DNA of 64,000 nucleotides from Parabacteroides sp. PM6-13. Lineage in GTDB: Bacteria > Bacteroidota > Bacteroidia > Bacteroidales > Tannerellaceae. A program made the position numbers and the translations under genes. The stretch lies in assembly GCF_029892605.1 (NCBI RefSeq), contig NZ_JARXWF010000002.1:186001-250000 (forward strand), in the 5' to 3' direction. Position 1 is the stretch's first letter, and every line of letters starts with the position of its first letter. The notes under the pieces were generated by a model. That model saw only the letters and a list, made by a program, of their open reading frames with translations, was not told the DNA's origin and ran no database searches. Shown here piece after piece: positions 28,701 to 36,788 of this stretch.

Positions 28701-29177
28701 TTGTGAAGCCGGCACATTGCGTAACACAAACGAGCCGTCTACTTCGGTAATGACACCGATCGTTGTGCCCGGCACAAACACATTGGCGCCGATCAAAGGT
28801 TCCCCCTCTTCATCGACCACCGTTCCTTTGATCTCTGCCACCGACTGTTGAGGTAGTTTCTCCGTCACCGTCACCACCTTGTCATTACCTACCTGATAGG
28901 AGAGGTTCGAGCTTTCCAGAAGCTTATTCATCGCCTCCCCGATTGAGGCATTCGAAAAGTTAAACGTAACCTCTTTGTCTACTCCCCGCAGGTTGTTGCT
29001 GTAGAAAAAACGGTACTCAGAGGATTGTTCGATCAGGCTGAATGCCTTGCTTAATGGTATTTTGTTGCCTTGCATTGTGATCTGAGCAAAAGAGATCAGA
29101 GGCATCAATGAGAACAAAACTACCACGAAATAACGCTTGAGAAGTTTTCGCTTCGATGTGGAATGTTGTAAGCTCAT
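25731..29177 (-). CDS. SusC-family TonB-linked transporter with STN signalling domain
   Basis: A 1148-aa protein. After the signal peptide (ending LISFAQ, about residue 31) comes an STN (secretin/TonB short N-terminal) domain at about 35-110 (IPLSKAFSLIEQSSEYRFFY), then a carboxypeptidase-regulatory-like domain (IKGTVVDEEGEPLIGANVFV), TonB-box region (LLDEVVVVAFGEQKKAAFTG), plug (PLYILDGMPYEG) and barrel ending GINLQF. The STN domain is what transducers use to contact an anti-sigma factor, which fits the fecR and sigma genes just upstream. Substrate binding in the outer membrane would thus switch on the locus. Confidence 0.94.
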   Translation of the reverse strand: MSLQHSTSKRKLLKRYFVVVLFSLMPLISFAQITMQGNKIPLSKAFSLIEQSSEYRFFYSNNLRGVDKEVTFNFSNASIGEAMNKLLESSNLSYQVGNDKVVTVTEKLPQQSVAEIKGTVVDEEGEPLIGANVFVPGTTIGVITEVDGSFVLRNVPASQKTLTFSYIGMEELTVNIKPTMHVVLRTDSKLLDEVVVVAFGEQKKAAFTGSAGVIRSDMISKRQTSNAMDALNGQIAGVQLTSASGAPNATPSIRVRGFSSINAENTPLYILDGMPYEGGINNINPSDIESITVQKDAASNALYGARGANGVIMITTKKASINETVVTFDAKLGINERVNNLYEYITDPGEYYETHYRGLYNYYRNVGGNSIAEAYKRANETLGSPIGAGGLGYMVYNVPVGQYLIGQNGKLNPNATLGNKVTYDGQEYLLTPDDWVDEAFRTSLRQEYNVNVNGGNAKTQFYGSFGYLNDEGIVYASDYTRYTARLRASHQAKSWLRFGGNISYSHYKSNGVASGDGTSVFDHAVSVAPIYPLYVRDGNGNIMTDKNGKIYDYGKGNNAGLSRAVLPNTNPLQTNLLNRSMSNGNTTNAQGFAEVRFLKDFKFTFNAGISNNEYRSVSTSNPYYGFSANLDGKSTISHYRTFTYNLQQLLNYSKSLGDHTISALLGHENYVYNYSMLSGSRTQMAYYDGIYELGSAITKDDQNSSSTDYNTEGYFTQLQYDYKMKYFGSISYRRDASSRFHSDNWWGNFWSVGGAWILSEEDWFTTSWVDMLKVKLSYGSQGNDNIGNFRYTDTYTPKDSNGNLGFAFSSKGNKDITWETNANLNVGVEFSLFKDRLSGNVDVFRRKTTDMLFSLPTPLSLGYSSYYSNVGDMINQGVELDLRGKIIKQRNFSWEINFNTTHYKNEVTMLSDIRATEMVDGYKGYTSGNYYLGEGLSMYTWRIKKFAGINEEGLPTWYQTDEETGERTTTAAYAAATYYLADNAIPDLYGGFGTTLSAYGFDLSANFSYQIGGQYYDGGYAGAMGVPGLSGGGYNIHKDILKAWTPENPSATIPRWQIADTNINARSDLYLTDASWLNLQNVTLGYTVPRTWLRKAHLKSLRVYVTADNLFFVSKRKGFDPRSSFTGSTSSTGYSQRRTISTGINLQF

Positions 29178-29266
29178 AAAACGTGTGTGTTTTAAATTAG
29201 AATTTAAGTTTAACAGACATATCCGAATGCTGCTTCACTTGTATACAATCGTGCCGAGCACTTCCC

Positions 29267-29298
29267 CCTATCCGGAAAAAAAGTTTTTTTCGGATAGG
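29267..29298 (-). promoter_or_regulatory. Hairpin with A7/T7 core between fecR and susC
   Basis: CCTATCCG (29267-29274) and CGGATAGG (29291-29298) are perfect inverted repeats, and the enclosed G-A7-G-T7 can extend the pairing almost to a continuous palindrome. It lies between the fecR stop and the susC start (spacer 185 bp). It may separate regulator from structural genes by attenuating read-through, or be an operator. Confidence 0.5.
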
Positions 29299-29362
29299 CT
29301 TGATGAAATAGTATTATTTGTATTGAAAATCGATTGGTAGGTTGATCTCTCCAAGCGCGGTT

Positions 29363-30373
29363 TTATGGCACATCGATATAGTATTCTGCCCTTGTCTGAT
29401 CTTCATGGATGATGATATTTCCCTGGGAGATCTCGTATCGGAAAGGCGCTACCCGACAGATGGTTTCGAGGAAATCGACTAAACTTACATTATGAATGGT
29501 ACCCGTAAACAGGTAATATTTGATTCTCTCATTGTTATATGTGATTTTCACGTTAAACAACCTTTCGATATCCTTGCCCACATGTTCCATCTGTTCGTTT
29601 TCATAGCGTATAGAATTACTCTTCCAATCAGAGAAGAGCTCGGCTCTCGGGATCTCCCGGTTGTTCACTCTCTTTTCTTTTTTGTTATAGACCAATTGCT
29701 GATTGGCTTGCAGGCTAAAGGTCTCTTCTACGGTTATCAAATCGATACTTCCGCTGATAAGGGTGACCGTATTCAGGTTGTCGCCCGGGTAAGCTTTGAC
29801 ATTAAAAGAGGTGCCCGTTACTTTTATATCGAATTCCGATGTTTTGACAACAAAGGGTAATTTTTTGTTTTTGGCCACTTCGAAATAAGCCTCGCCGGAG
29901 AGTTCTACCGTTCTGTCGGAGAGCCCGAATTTATTATGGTAGGTAAGGGTGGATGCCGAGTTGATCCATACAAGAGTGGAATCAGGCAATACCAGACTTA
30001 CCATCTGCCCATTAGGCACATGGAGAACGGCAGGTGGCATTTCGGCTACGACAGACATATCGCTTCTAACAAAGGTATAGGTCAGCCAGGAAGCCAATAT
30101 CGGCAGTATAAGGATGGCTGCCGCCCGGAGAAGGAATGAGATTCGGGGTTTGAATGTTCTTTTGGGGGATTGAATTTGTTTATTAATATTGCGCCACATT
30201 TCCAGGCTGACATCACGATCGATATCATCCGGCATGTGTTGCATCTCCGCCTTCCGTTGTTCATCCAGGTTTTTATCGTTTGCAATATGGGATAGCAACT
30301 TCTTTTTGTCCGCAGCCGACAAACGATTGCTCATATATTCTTTGAGATATTTTATGTATTCGCTATTCGCCAT
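29363..30373 (-). CDS. FecR-family anti-sigma factor
   Basis: A 336-aa inner-membrane regulator. The cytoplasmic N-terminus (about 1-80) contains the sigma-binding region (DVSLEMWRNINKQI), one membrane helix spans about 83-105 (LLRAAAILILPILASWLTY), and the periplasmic part has the FecR domain (LPDSTLVWINSASTLTYHNK, VELSGEAYFEVAKNKKLPFV, VTGTSFNVKAYP) and a DUF4974-like STN-shaped C-terminus. It lies 66 nt downstream of the ECF sigma gene and upstream of the STN-type SusC. It should hold the sigma factor inactive until signalled by the transporter. Confidence 0.92.
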   Translation of the reverse strand: MANSEYIKYLKEYMSNRLSAADKKKLLSHIANDKNLDEQRKAEMQHMPDDIDRDVSLEMWRNINKQIQSPKRTFKPRISFLLRAAAILILPILASWLTYTFVRSDMSVVAEMPPAVLHVPNGQMVSLVLPDSTLVWINSASTLTYHNKFGLSDRTVELSGEAYFEVAKNKKLPFVVKTSEFDIKVTGTSFNVKAYPGDNLNTVTLISGSIDLITVEETFSLQANQQLVYNKKEKRVNNREIPRAELFSDWKSNSIRYENEQMEHVGKDIERLFNVKITYNNERIKYYLFTGTIHNVSLVDFLETICRVAPFRYEISQGNIIIHEDQTRAEYYIDVP

Positions 30374-30439
30374 ATCTAACTTTTATCATATTGTCTAATT
30401 AATACTCCTAACTATATACAACTCAGACGTGCAAGTCCC

Positions 30440-31000
30440 CTATTTATAAAAGAAATCATTGCCGTAATATTTTTGTAAACAAACACGTAAGAAACTCAAC
30501 GCCTTTCCGATCTGATGCTCTACCGTCTTTTCCGATATGCTCAGTTGTTGCGCGATTTCCTTGTGGCTTTTCCCCTCTCGCCGGCTCATGATGAATATCT
30601 TTTTCCTGACAGGGGGTAACTGATTGGTCAGCTCCGCGATAAGTTGATCGAGTAGATTCCGGTCGACCTCCAACTCGGTGAAATGTGTATCGGGTTGTTC
30701 CAACTCCAGAATGTATGTATTGTAGGCCTCCTTGATCAGGAGGTGAGAGTAATTATTGAGTAGGGTATTCTTTGCTATCGTATATAAGAAATTGAAAAGG
30801 TTTTTCTCTTCGTCTATAGTAGCACGCATATCCCACAATTTGATAAAGACACATTGCACGATTTCTGCTGAGCTATCGGCATTTCCGTTGGTTAACTTCA
30901 ATATATAATTGTACAGCTTGCCGTGATACAAGTTGTACAAAAATTCAAAGCCTTCGGCTGAACCCTTTTGGAGACTTTTTATAGCGTCTTTTTCAATCAA
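30440..31000 (-). CDS. ECF-family RNA polymerase sigma factor
   Basis: A 186-aa sigma-70-like protein of extracytoplasmic-function size. Region 2 is seen in FEFLYNLYHGKLYNYILKLT and AEIVQCVFIKLWDMRATIDE, region 4 in the HTH segment KSHKEIAQQLSISEKTVEHQ. The predicted start is TTG (30998-31000); no in-frame ATG is near, so the unusual start is the best available. With fecR directly downstream and an STN-SusC next, it forms a trans-envelope signalling set that should activate the 20528-29177 genes and perhaps itself. Confidence 0.92.
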   Translation of the reverse strand: MIEKDAIKSLQKGSAEGFEFLYNLYHGKLYNYILKLTNGNADSSAEIVQCVFIKLWDMRATIDEEKNLFNFLYTIAKNTLLNNYSHLLIKEAYNTYILELEQPDTHFTELEVDRNLLDQLIAELTNQLPPVRKKIFIMSRREGKSHKEIAQQLSISEKTVEHQIGKALSFLRVCLQKYYGNDFFYK

Positions 31001-31319
31001 GCGTAAATAGATAAAATGTTGAGCGATAAAAATAGGAAAATTTCAGGGAATAGTAATTGAATTGCAAGAAGCTGTTTAGAATTTTATGAAATAATTAATT
31101 ATTGCGAATAGTTACTCAGCGTAACTATTCAGCGAATTTGACTTGTTTTGTTTTTATATAAGTCCGACAGGACTGTGCAATCTCTCCTACATGTTCGCTA
31201 CATAATGACTTTAAATCAGGTTATATGTTAATAAAAGTAAATCACACTCTTTTTTTTAAACTAATTCATATTGTGCTTGTCTATCTTCCGAACATAAGTG
31301 AAACTATTTTATAAATTTT
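31001..31319. promoter_or_regulatory. Divergent regulatory region with a perfect 10-bp inverted repeat
   Basis: This 319-bp AT-rich spacer separates the minus-strand sigma gene from the plus-strand barrel protein and holds no gene. GAATAGTTAC (31106-31115) and GTAACTATTC (31121-31130) form a perfect inverted repeat with a 5-nt spacer, about 105 bp upstream of the sigma gene and 190 bp upstream of 31320: a good operator candidate. A smaller AGTCC-GACA-GGACT repeat lies about 31162-31175. No clear TAnnTTTG promoter could be fixed. Confidence 0.45.
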
Positions 31320-34187
31320 ATGAAAGCGGGAAGATATCTATTGTTGATGATTTTATTGGTTGCCTCTGCGGCTGCGTATAGCCAGGGTCAGAGTCGGAGA
31401 AGCAATGTGAGCGTAGAAGTGAAGGGGCAGGTGGTTGAGGCCGGAACAGGCGAAGCTGTCGAACAGGCTACGGTTCGTTTATTAAATGTGCGTGACAGCA
31501 GTATGGTAGCCGGAGTGGCTACGGAGAGAAACGGGTATTTTAGTTTGAAAAACGTTCCTTCCGGTGTCTACATGGTGCATGTTTCGTTTATTGGTTTTGA
31601 ACCGGTTTATCAGCCTTTGCAGATATCCGGACAGACCGACCCGGTGAACCTGGGCAAGTTGAAATTGAAAGACGATGCGATATTATTAGGGGAAACGGTT
31701 GTTACCGGGAAAGCACCGGAGGTGATTGTGCGCAACGACACCATAGAATACAATGCTGATTCTTACAAAGTAACCGAAGGCTCAGCCCTGGAAGACCTGT
31801 TGAAGAAGATGCCGGGTGTGGAGGTCAGCGAAGAAGGGGCCGTAACCGTAAATGGAAAATCAATCAATAAGATTCTTGTCGATGGAAAAGAGTTCTTCTC
31901 GGACGACCCGAAAGTAGCCACCAAAAATCTTCCTTCCAATATGGTGGATAAGATACAGGTATTGGACCGCTTGAGTGAAATGGCACGTCTGACCGGTTTT
32001 GACGACGGCGATGAAGAGACGGTGATCAACCTGACTATCAAGCCGGGCATGAAAGAGGGCTGGGTTGGTAATGTGAACGCCGGCTACGGAAGCGACGATC
32101 GCTATGAAGGCAACTTCATGCTGAACCGTATGTATAACAACGACCGTTACACCCTATTGGGCGGTATGAACAACACCAACAATATGGGATTCTCGGACAT
32201 GGGCATGTTCAGTGGTATGGGCGGTGCCGGTGGCCGTGGTATGTTCGGTAATAACAACGGGATCACAACCTCCGGAAATATCGGTTTCGACTTCAGCAAG
32301 GAATTCAGCAAAAAACTGACCTTAAGCGGGAACGTGCGGTATGCCCATTCTAAAAACGAAGCCGAATCGGAAACCAGCCAGGAAAACGTGCAATCGGAAA
32401 CAAAATATGAGACAGGATCCAGCTTCCGTAGCAATAAGAATGATAATATAGGTGCTAACTTCCGCTTGGAATGGAAACCGGACGATCGGACCACCTTGAT
32501 TTTCCGTCCTAACCTGAGCTACAGCAAAAACTCCCAGTTTGGTTCCAGCTATACGGCCGAATTGGACGCGCTGCGGGATACAATCAACTACGGGGATCAG
32601 CTGTCGAGATATGACGGGAGTGGGTACAATATGAATGCCCGCTTGGAATTCAGCCGCCGATTGAATGACAACGGACGTATATTTAGTGTGTCTCTTTCTG
32701 GAGGGCTTAATAACCGTGATCAGGACGGTAGCAATATCGCCAATACGTTTTATGCCAACCGGGAAGATGACCTGCGTGATGAATTGATAAAGAATGATGT
32801 CAACAGCCATAATTACAGGGCCTATGTTTCCTGGGTAGAACCGTTGGGACGTAACAACTTCATCCAGTTGACCTACAACATAAGTAAGCAACAACAGGAG
32901 TCGCTGAAGAATGTGTACACCTTGGATGGTGTGGGCAATTACTCCGTGATCGACACGGCACAAACGCAGAACTACCGGAACGACTTCCTGACCCAGCGTG
33001 CCAGCATCAGCTTTAAGTCGATCCGTGAGAAATTCAACTACACGATTGGATTCAACGTCGACCCCTCCAACAGCAAGAGTGTAAACTTCATCGGCGACAG
33101 CATCCTCTCAGAGGTAAAACAAAGCGTGGTAAACTTTTCACCGATGGCGCAGTTCCGTTATAACTTCAACCGCCAGACCAATCTGCGAATCGATTACGAC
33201 GGAAGAACCTCCCAGCCTACTGTTGCTCAGTTGCAGCCGGTGCCCGACTATTCCAATCCGCGTAATGTGGTGCAGGGTAATCCGGACTTGAAGCCCTACT
33301 ACAGCAACAATTTGCGCGTGACCTACCAGATGTTCCAACAGGAAAGCCAGTTCACGATGCGTGTGATGGGGGGCGGTAATTATGTGATGAACAATATATC
33401 CTCCTATGTGATCAATGAGAACGACGGAAGCGGTAACAAGACAACGACCTACCGGAATATGAACGGCAACTATAGCGGCGACCTGATGGTGATGATGAAT
33501 AGCCCGTTGAAGAACAAGAAATTCACTGTCAACTCCATGACGCGTGGCTCTTTCAGCAACAGAACCACCTATATTGGCGATAAGGTATGGGATGATGAAT
33601 CGAATTATACGATTGTCGACAGCAAAAATAAAAACACCACCTTCCAGATCATGGAAAGAGCCGGTATCGACTTCCGCTCTTCTTACCTGGACCTGGGTGT
33701 GAATGGTTCTATCAACTACCAGAAGACGAAGAACACCTTGGAAGCCAGCAGCAATCAGAATCAGAACATCTACAACTATAGCTTAGGTGGAAATACGACG
33801 ATCTATTTGCCCGCCAACTTCAAAATCGAAAGTGATATCACCTGGCGAACAAATTCAGGATACACCGACGGTTATGAGCTCAATGAGGTGTTATGGAACG
33901 CGGCAGCATCCTACTCTTTCCTGAAAGGGAACGCAGCGACTATCCGCTTTAAGATGTACGATATTCTGCAACAGAGAAGCAATGTATCCCGTACCGTAAC
34001 GGCAAACTACACACGCGACTCGCAATACAATACGATAGGCAGCTATTTCATGGTGCATTTCATCTACAAATTCAGTGCCTTCAAAGGCGGCGCTTCGATG
34101 AATGATACACGCCGAGGTCCGGGTGGACCGGGCGGACATGGCCGAGGCGGCTTTGGTGGCCCCATGGGAGGCGGCATGCACTTCTAA
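31320..34187 (+). CDS. TonB-dependent-receptor-like outer-membrane beta-barrel protein
   Basis: A 955-aa outer-membrane protein: signal peptide to about residue 22 (LVASAAAYSQG), carboxypeptidase-regulatory-like domain at about 30-115 (VKGQVVEAGTGEAVEQATVR), plug-like segment (LEDLLKKMPGVEVSEEGAVT, NKILVDGKEFF), then a barrel of the outer-membrane beta-barrel protein family. It lacks the SusC-specific motifs and has no SusD partner. The C-terminus is an unusual Gly/Pro/Arg-rich tail (RRGPGGPGGHGRGGFGGP, then MGGGMHF) rather than a plain barrel-ending strand. It is followed by a terminator and then the RprX/RprY-like pair, which may regulate it. Cargo unknown. Confidence 0.83.
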   Translation: MKAGRYLLLMILLVASAAAYSQGQSRRSNVSVEVKGQVVEAGTGEAVEQATVRLLNVRDSSMVAGVATERNGYFSLKNVPSGVYMVHVSFIGFEPVYQPLQISGQTDPVNLGKLKLKDDAILLGETVVTGKAPEVIVRNDTIEYNADSYKVTEGSALEDLLKKMPGVEVSEEGAVTVNGKSINKILVDGKEFFSDDPKVATKNLPSNMVDKIQVLDRLSEMARLTGFDDGDEETVINLTIKPGMKEGWVGNVNAGYGSDDRYEGNFMLNRMYNNDRYTLLGGMNNTNNMGFSDMGMFSGMGGAGGRGMFGNNNGITTSGNIGFDFSKEFSKKLTLSGNVRYAHSKNEAESETSQENVQSETKYETGSSFRSNKNDNIGANFRLEWKPDDRTTLIFRPNLSYSKNSQFGSSYTAELDALRDTINYGDQLSRYDGSGYNMNARLEFSRRLNDNGRIFSVSLSGGLNNRDQDGSNIANTFYANREDDLRDELIKNDVNSHNYRAYVSWVEPLGRNNFIQLTYNISKQQQESLKNVYTLDGVGNYSVIDTAQTQNYRNDFLTQRASISFKSIREKFNYTIGFNVDPSNSKSVNFIGDSILSEVKQSVVNFSPMAQFRYNFNRQTNLRIDYDGRTSQPTVAQLQPVPDYSNPRNVVQGNPDLKPYYSNNLRVTYQMFQQESQFTMRVMGGGNYVMNNISSYVINENDGSGNKTTTYRNMNGNYSGDLMVMMNSPLKNKKFTVNSMTRGSFSNRTTYIGDKVWDDESNYTIVDSKNKNTTFQIMERAGIDFRSSYLDLGVNGSINYQKTKNTLEASSNQNQNIYNYSLGGNTTIYLPANFKIESDITWRTNSGYTDGYELNEVLWNAAASYSFLKGNAATIRFKMYDILQQRSNVSRTVTANYTRDSQYNTIGSYFMVHFIYKFSAFKGGASMNDTRRGPGGPGGHGRGGFGGPMGGGMHF

Positions 34188-34197
34188 TAAACGAAGA

Positions 34198-34240
34198 GAA
34201 ATCCCCGGTATCTGCATAGGTACCGGGGATTTCTTTATTT
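34198..34240 (+). terminator. Intrinsic terminator of the 31320-34187 gene
   Basis: GAAATCCCCGGTA (34198-34210) and TACCGGGGATTTC (34221-34233) form a perfect 13-bp stem with a 10-nt loop, followed by TTTATTT. Confidence 0.85.
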
Positions 34241-34303
34241 AAACAGCTATAAATAAGAACGATCAACACCAAAGCCATTATTCCTCAACAGGCTTATTTA
34301 ACA

Positions 34304-34332
34304 TTTGAACTGCTCCGATTTTACTTTTTTTG
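34304..34332 (+). promoter_or_regulatory. Possible promoter of the two-component operon
   Basis: TTTG (34304-34307) and, 17 nt on, TTTTTTTG (34325-34332) resemble the Bacteroidetes -33 and -7 boxes 60 nt upstream of the sensor kinase start. The TA of the -7 box is lacking, so this is weak. Confidence 0.3.
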
Positions 34333-34391
34333 TGTAAATATTAAACAAAAAGGAGCTTAATTTGTTCTGTTAAAAAGAGATTGAGAAAGAA

Positions 34392-35951
34392 ATGAGGAAG
34401 TCGACGATATGGCTGGTGACAGGCGTGATGGTATTTACCTTCGCGATGTTGCTTTATATGCAGGTAACCTACATTACTGACATCACCCGGATGCGCAGCG
34501 AGCAGTTCAACGAAATCGTAAAGAAAAGCTTGAATCAGGTATCGAAGACCCTTGAATACGACGAGGGGAAAAAATACCTGATCGACGATATGGAATTGCA
34601 ACATTCCATTTTACAACGTTCCTCCTTGGATACAAGAAGCATCGAGCAGATCATTACCCAATACAAGATACGGCAGGAAAGCGAATCGGGTGTACAGAAG
34701 ATTGAATTCAATGCGATCACCACCCAAAAGACCGACCCGCTCTCTTCATTATCCACCCGTCAGCAGCAACAGCAGTCCGGCCATAGCATTGTAAAGACAT
34801 CGGCCGATTTGCAACGGGAATACGCCCGTCGCTATTTATTACAATTGGATCAGCTTCAGGAGGTCGCCCGGGATATGTTGCACACAGCCAACCTGAAACC
34901 CATCCAGGAAAGGGTCGACTTCGAACAGCTAAAAACCTACCTGCGCACCGAATTTGTCAACAATGGACTAAACATTCCTTTTGTTTTCCAGGTTATTAAC
35001 AAAGATGGCAATCCGGTTTATCAGAGTGGAGAGATGCAACGACAGATCAGCGCATCAGACATGATTACCATGGCTTTGTTCTCGAAAGACCCTCCCTCGC
35101 GACAGAACTATTTGCGCGTCTATTTCCCGACCAAGCAGGATTATATCCGAAGCCAGGTGAAGTTTATCATACCATCATTTATCTTCTTAAGCATATTGTT
35201 GGTTACGTTCACCTTCACCCTCTTCATTATCTTCCGCCAGAAAAAACTGTCGGAAATGAAGAACGACTTCATCAACAATATGACCCATGAATTGAAAACG
35301 CCGGTTTCGACCATTTCGTTGGCGGCGCAGATGATGAAAGATACAGATATCACGAAAAGCCCGGAGGTGTTCAAGCATATATCCGGCGTCATCGGTGACG
35401 AGACAAAGCGCTTGGGCTTCCTGGTAGAAAAGGTATTGCAAATGTCACTCTTCGAGAAACAGAAGGCGAGCCTGAAACTAAAAGAGATCGACGCCAACGA
35501 CCTGGTAGCCGGCATTGCCAATACGTTTGTATTGAAAGTGGAGAAATATGGCGGCACATTGGATATCGATCTGCGCGCGGAAGAGTCGGCCATTTATGCC
35601 GATGAGATGCATATCACGAATGTACTGTTCAACCTAATGGACAACGCGGTCAAATACCGCAGACAGGAAGAGCCATTGAAGTTGATGGCACGCACCTGGA
35701 ACGACAACGGACGCCTGTTGATCTCCGTAGAGGACAACGGGATTGGCATAAAAAAAGAGCACCTGAAAAAGGTATTCGACCGGTTTTACCGTATCCCGAC
35801 CGGCAATATCCACGACGTGAAAGGCTTTGGACTGGGTCTGGCCTATGTGCGGAAAATGGTGGAGGATCATAAAGGCACGATTCGTGCCGAACAGGGATCC
35901 GGCAATGTTGGAACAAAATTTATTATTACTTTACCTCTTATAAAAAGTTAG
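34392..35951 (+). CDS. rprX: Sensor histidine kinase (RprX-like)
   Basis: A 519-aa inner-membrane kinase. Helix 1 is at about 7-25, a periplasmic sensor domain of about 230 residues follows, helix 2 is at about 258-281 (FIFLSILLVTFTFTLFIIF), and there is no HAMP domain. The phospho-acceptor is His299 in NNMTHELKTPVST; the ATPase domain shows the N box (LFNLMDNAVKYR), G1 (VEDNGIGI) and G2 (GFGLGLAYVRKM). It is 4 nt upstream of the response regulator. Length and layout match Bacteroides RprX; that name is from recall of the family, while the histidine-kinase call is secure. Confidence 0.85.
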   Translation: MRKSTIWLVTGVMVFTFAMLLYMQVTYITDITRMRSEQFNEIVKKSLNQVSKTLEYDEGKKYLIDDMELQHSILQRSSLDTRSIEQIITQYKIRQESESGVQKIEFNAITTQKTDPLSSLSTRQQQQQSGHSIVKTSADLQREYARRYLLQLDQLQEVARDMLHTANLKPIQERVDFEQLKTYLRTEFVNNGLNIPFVFQVINKDGNPVYQSGEMQRQISASDMITMALFSKDPPSRQNYLRVYFPTKQDYIRSQVKFIIPSFIFLSILLVTFTFTLFIIFRQKKLSEMKNDFINNMTHELKTPVSTISLAAQMMKDTDITKSPEVFKHISGVIGDETKRLGFLVEKVLQMSLFEKQKASLKLKEIDANDLVAGIANTFVLKVEKYGGTLDIDLRAEESAIYADEMHITNVLFNLMDNAVKYRRQEEPLKLMARTWNDNGRLLISVEDNGIGIKKEHLKKVFDRFYRIPTGNIHDVKGFGLGLAYVRKMVEDHKGTIRAEQGSGNVGTKFIITLPLIKS

Positions 35952-35955
35952 ACTT

Positions 35956-36687
35956 ATGGAAGAAAAAATCAAGATCTTCTTTTGCGAAGACGACGAAAAT
36001 TTAGGTATGCTACTCAGGGAATACCTACAGGCTAAAGGGTATGTTACAGATCTTTTCTCCGATGGAGAAGCAGGATATAAAGGTTTCGTAAAGGGCAAAT
36101 ATGACCTCTGCGTGCTCGACGTGATGATGCCGAAGAAAGACGGATTCGCGCTGGCGCAGGATATCCGCTCAATCAATCCGGATATACCCGTAATCTTCTT
36201 GACGGCAAAGACAATGAAAGACGATATCCTGGAAGGATTCAAGCTGGGTGCCGACGACTATTTGACAAAGCCATTCAGCATGGAAGAGCTACTATTGCGC
36301 ATCGAAGCCATTCTTCGCCGCGTGAAAGGAAAGAAAATGAAAGATATTCCTTTCTACAAACTGGGTGAGTTCCTGTTCGATACACAAAAACAGACACTGA
36401 CGATTGGTGAAAAGGTAACAAAACTGACCACCAAAGAGTGTGAACTATTAAGCCTGTTGTGTGCGCATGCCAATGAGATCTTAGAGCGCAACTACGCCTT
36501 GAAGACCATCTGGGTAGATGATAATTATTTCAATGCGCGCAGCATGGACGTATATATCACCAAACTACGTAAATTACTGAAAGACGATCCAGGCATTGAG
36601 ATCATCAATATCCACGGGAAAGGCTATAAGCTGATCACCTCCGCCGGCGACGACCAGGCACGCGAAGAGGGTGCACAAGTGCTGTAG
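35956..36687 (+). CDS. rprY: OmpR-family response regulator (RprY-like)
   Basis: A 243-aa regulator with an N-terminal receiver and a C-terminal winged helix. The acidic pocket is Glu11-Asp12-Asp13, the phospho-acceptor Asp55 (CVLDVMMPKKDG), followed by the switch threonine (IFLTAKTMKDD) and lysine (YLTKPF). The winged helix has LTTKECELLSLLCAHANEIL and SMDVYITKLRKLL. It is translated immediately after the kinase (4-nt gap) and ends in a strong terminator, so the two form a compact operon. The RprY name is based on similarity in length and context to Bacteroides RprX/RprY. Confidence 0.87.
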   Translation: MEEKIKIFFCEDDENLGMLLREYLQAKGYVTDLFSDGEAGYKGFVKGKYDLCVLDVMMPKKDGFALAQDIRSINPDIPVIFLTAKTMKDDILEGFKLGADDYLTKPFSMEELLLRIEAILRRVKGKKMKDIPFYKLGEFLFDTQKQTLTIGEKVTKLTTKECELLSLLCAHANEILERNYALKTIWVDDNYFNARSMDVYITKLRKLLKDDPGIEIINIHGKGYKLITSAGDDQAREEGAQVL

Positions 36688-36711
36688 AAAACGATAAAAA
36701 GAAGGATGCCA

Positions 36712-36735
36712 ATCATATACGGCATCCTTTTTTTT
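36712..36735 (+). terminator. Intrinsic terminator of the two-component operon
   Basis: AAGGATGCC (36712-36720) is separated by a short loop from its complement GGCATCCTT (36721-36729 region), followed by an uninterrupted T-run; the loop word AATCATATAC lies inside the printed stem-loop. It is placed 25-45 nt after the response-regulator stop. Confidence 0.8.
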
Positions 36736-36763
36736 GTGTTTCCAGGCTTTTTCTTTACATTTA
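36733..36763 (+). promoter_or_regulatory. Probable promoter of the metalloprotease gene
   Basis: TTTG (36733-36736) is followed after 19 nt by TACATTTA (36756-36763), one base short of the TAnnTTTG consensus, 25 nt upstream of the start codon. The -33 box overlaps the T-run of the preceding terminator. Confidence 0.5.
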
Positions 36764-36788
36764 CACCCAAACCAATAGAACTAAATAC

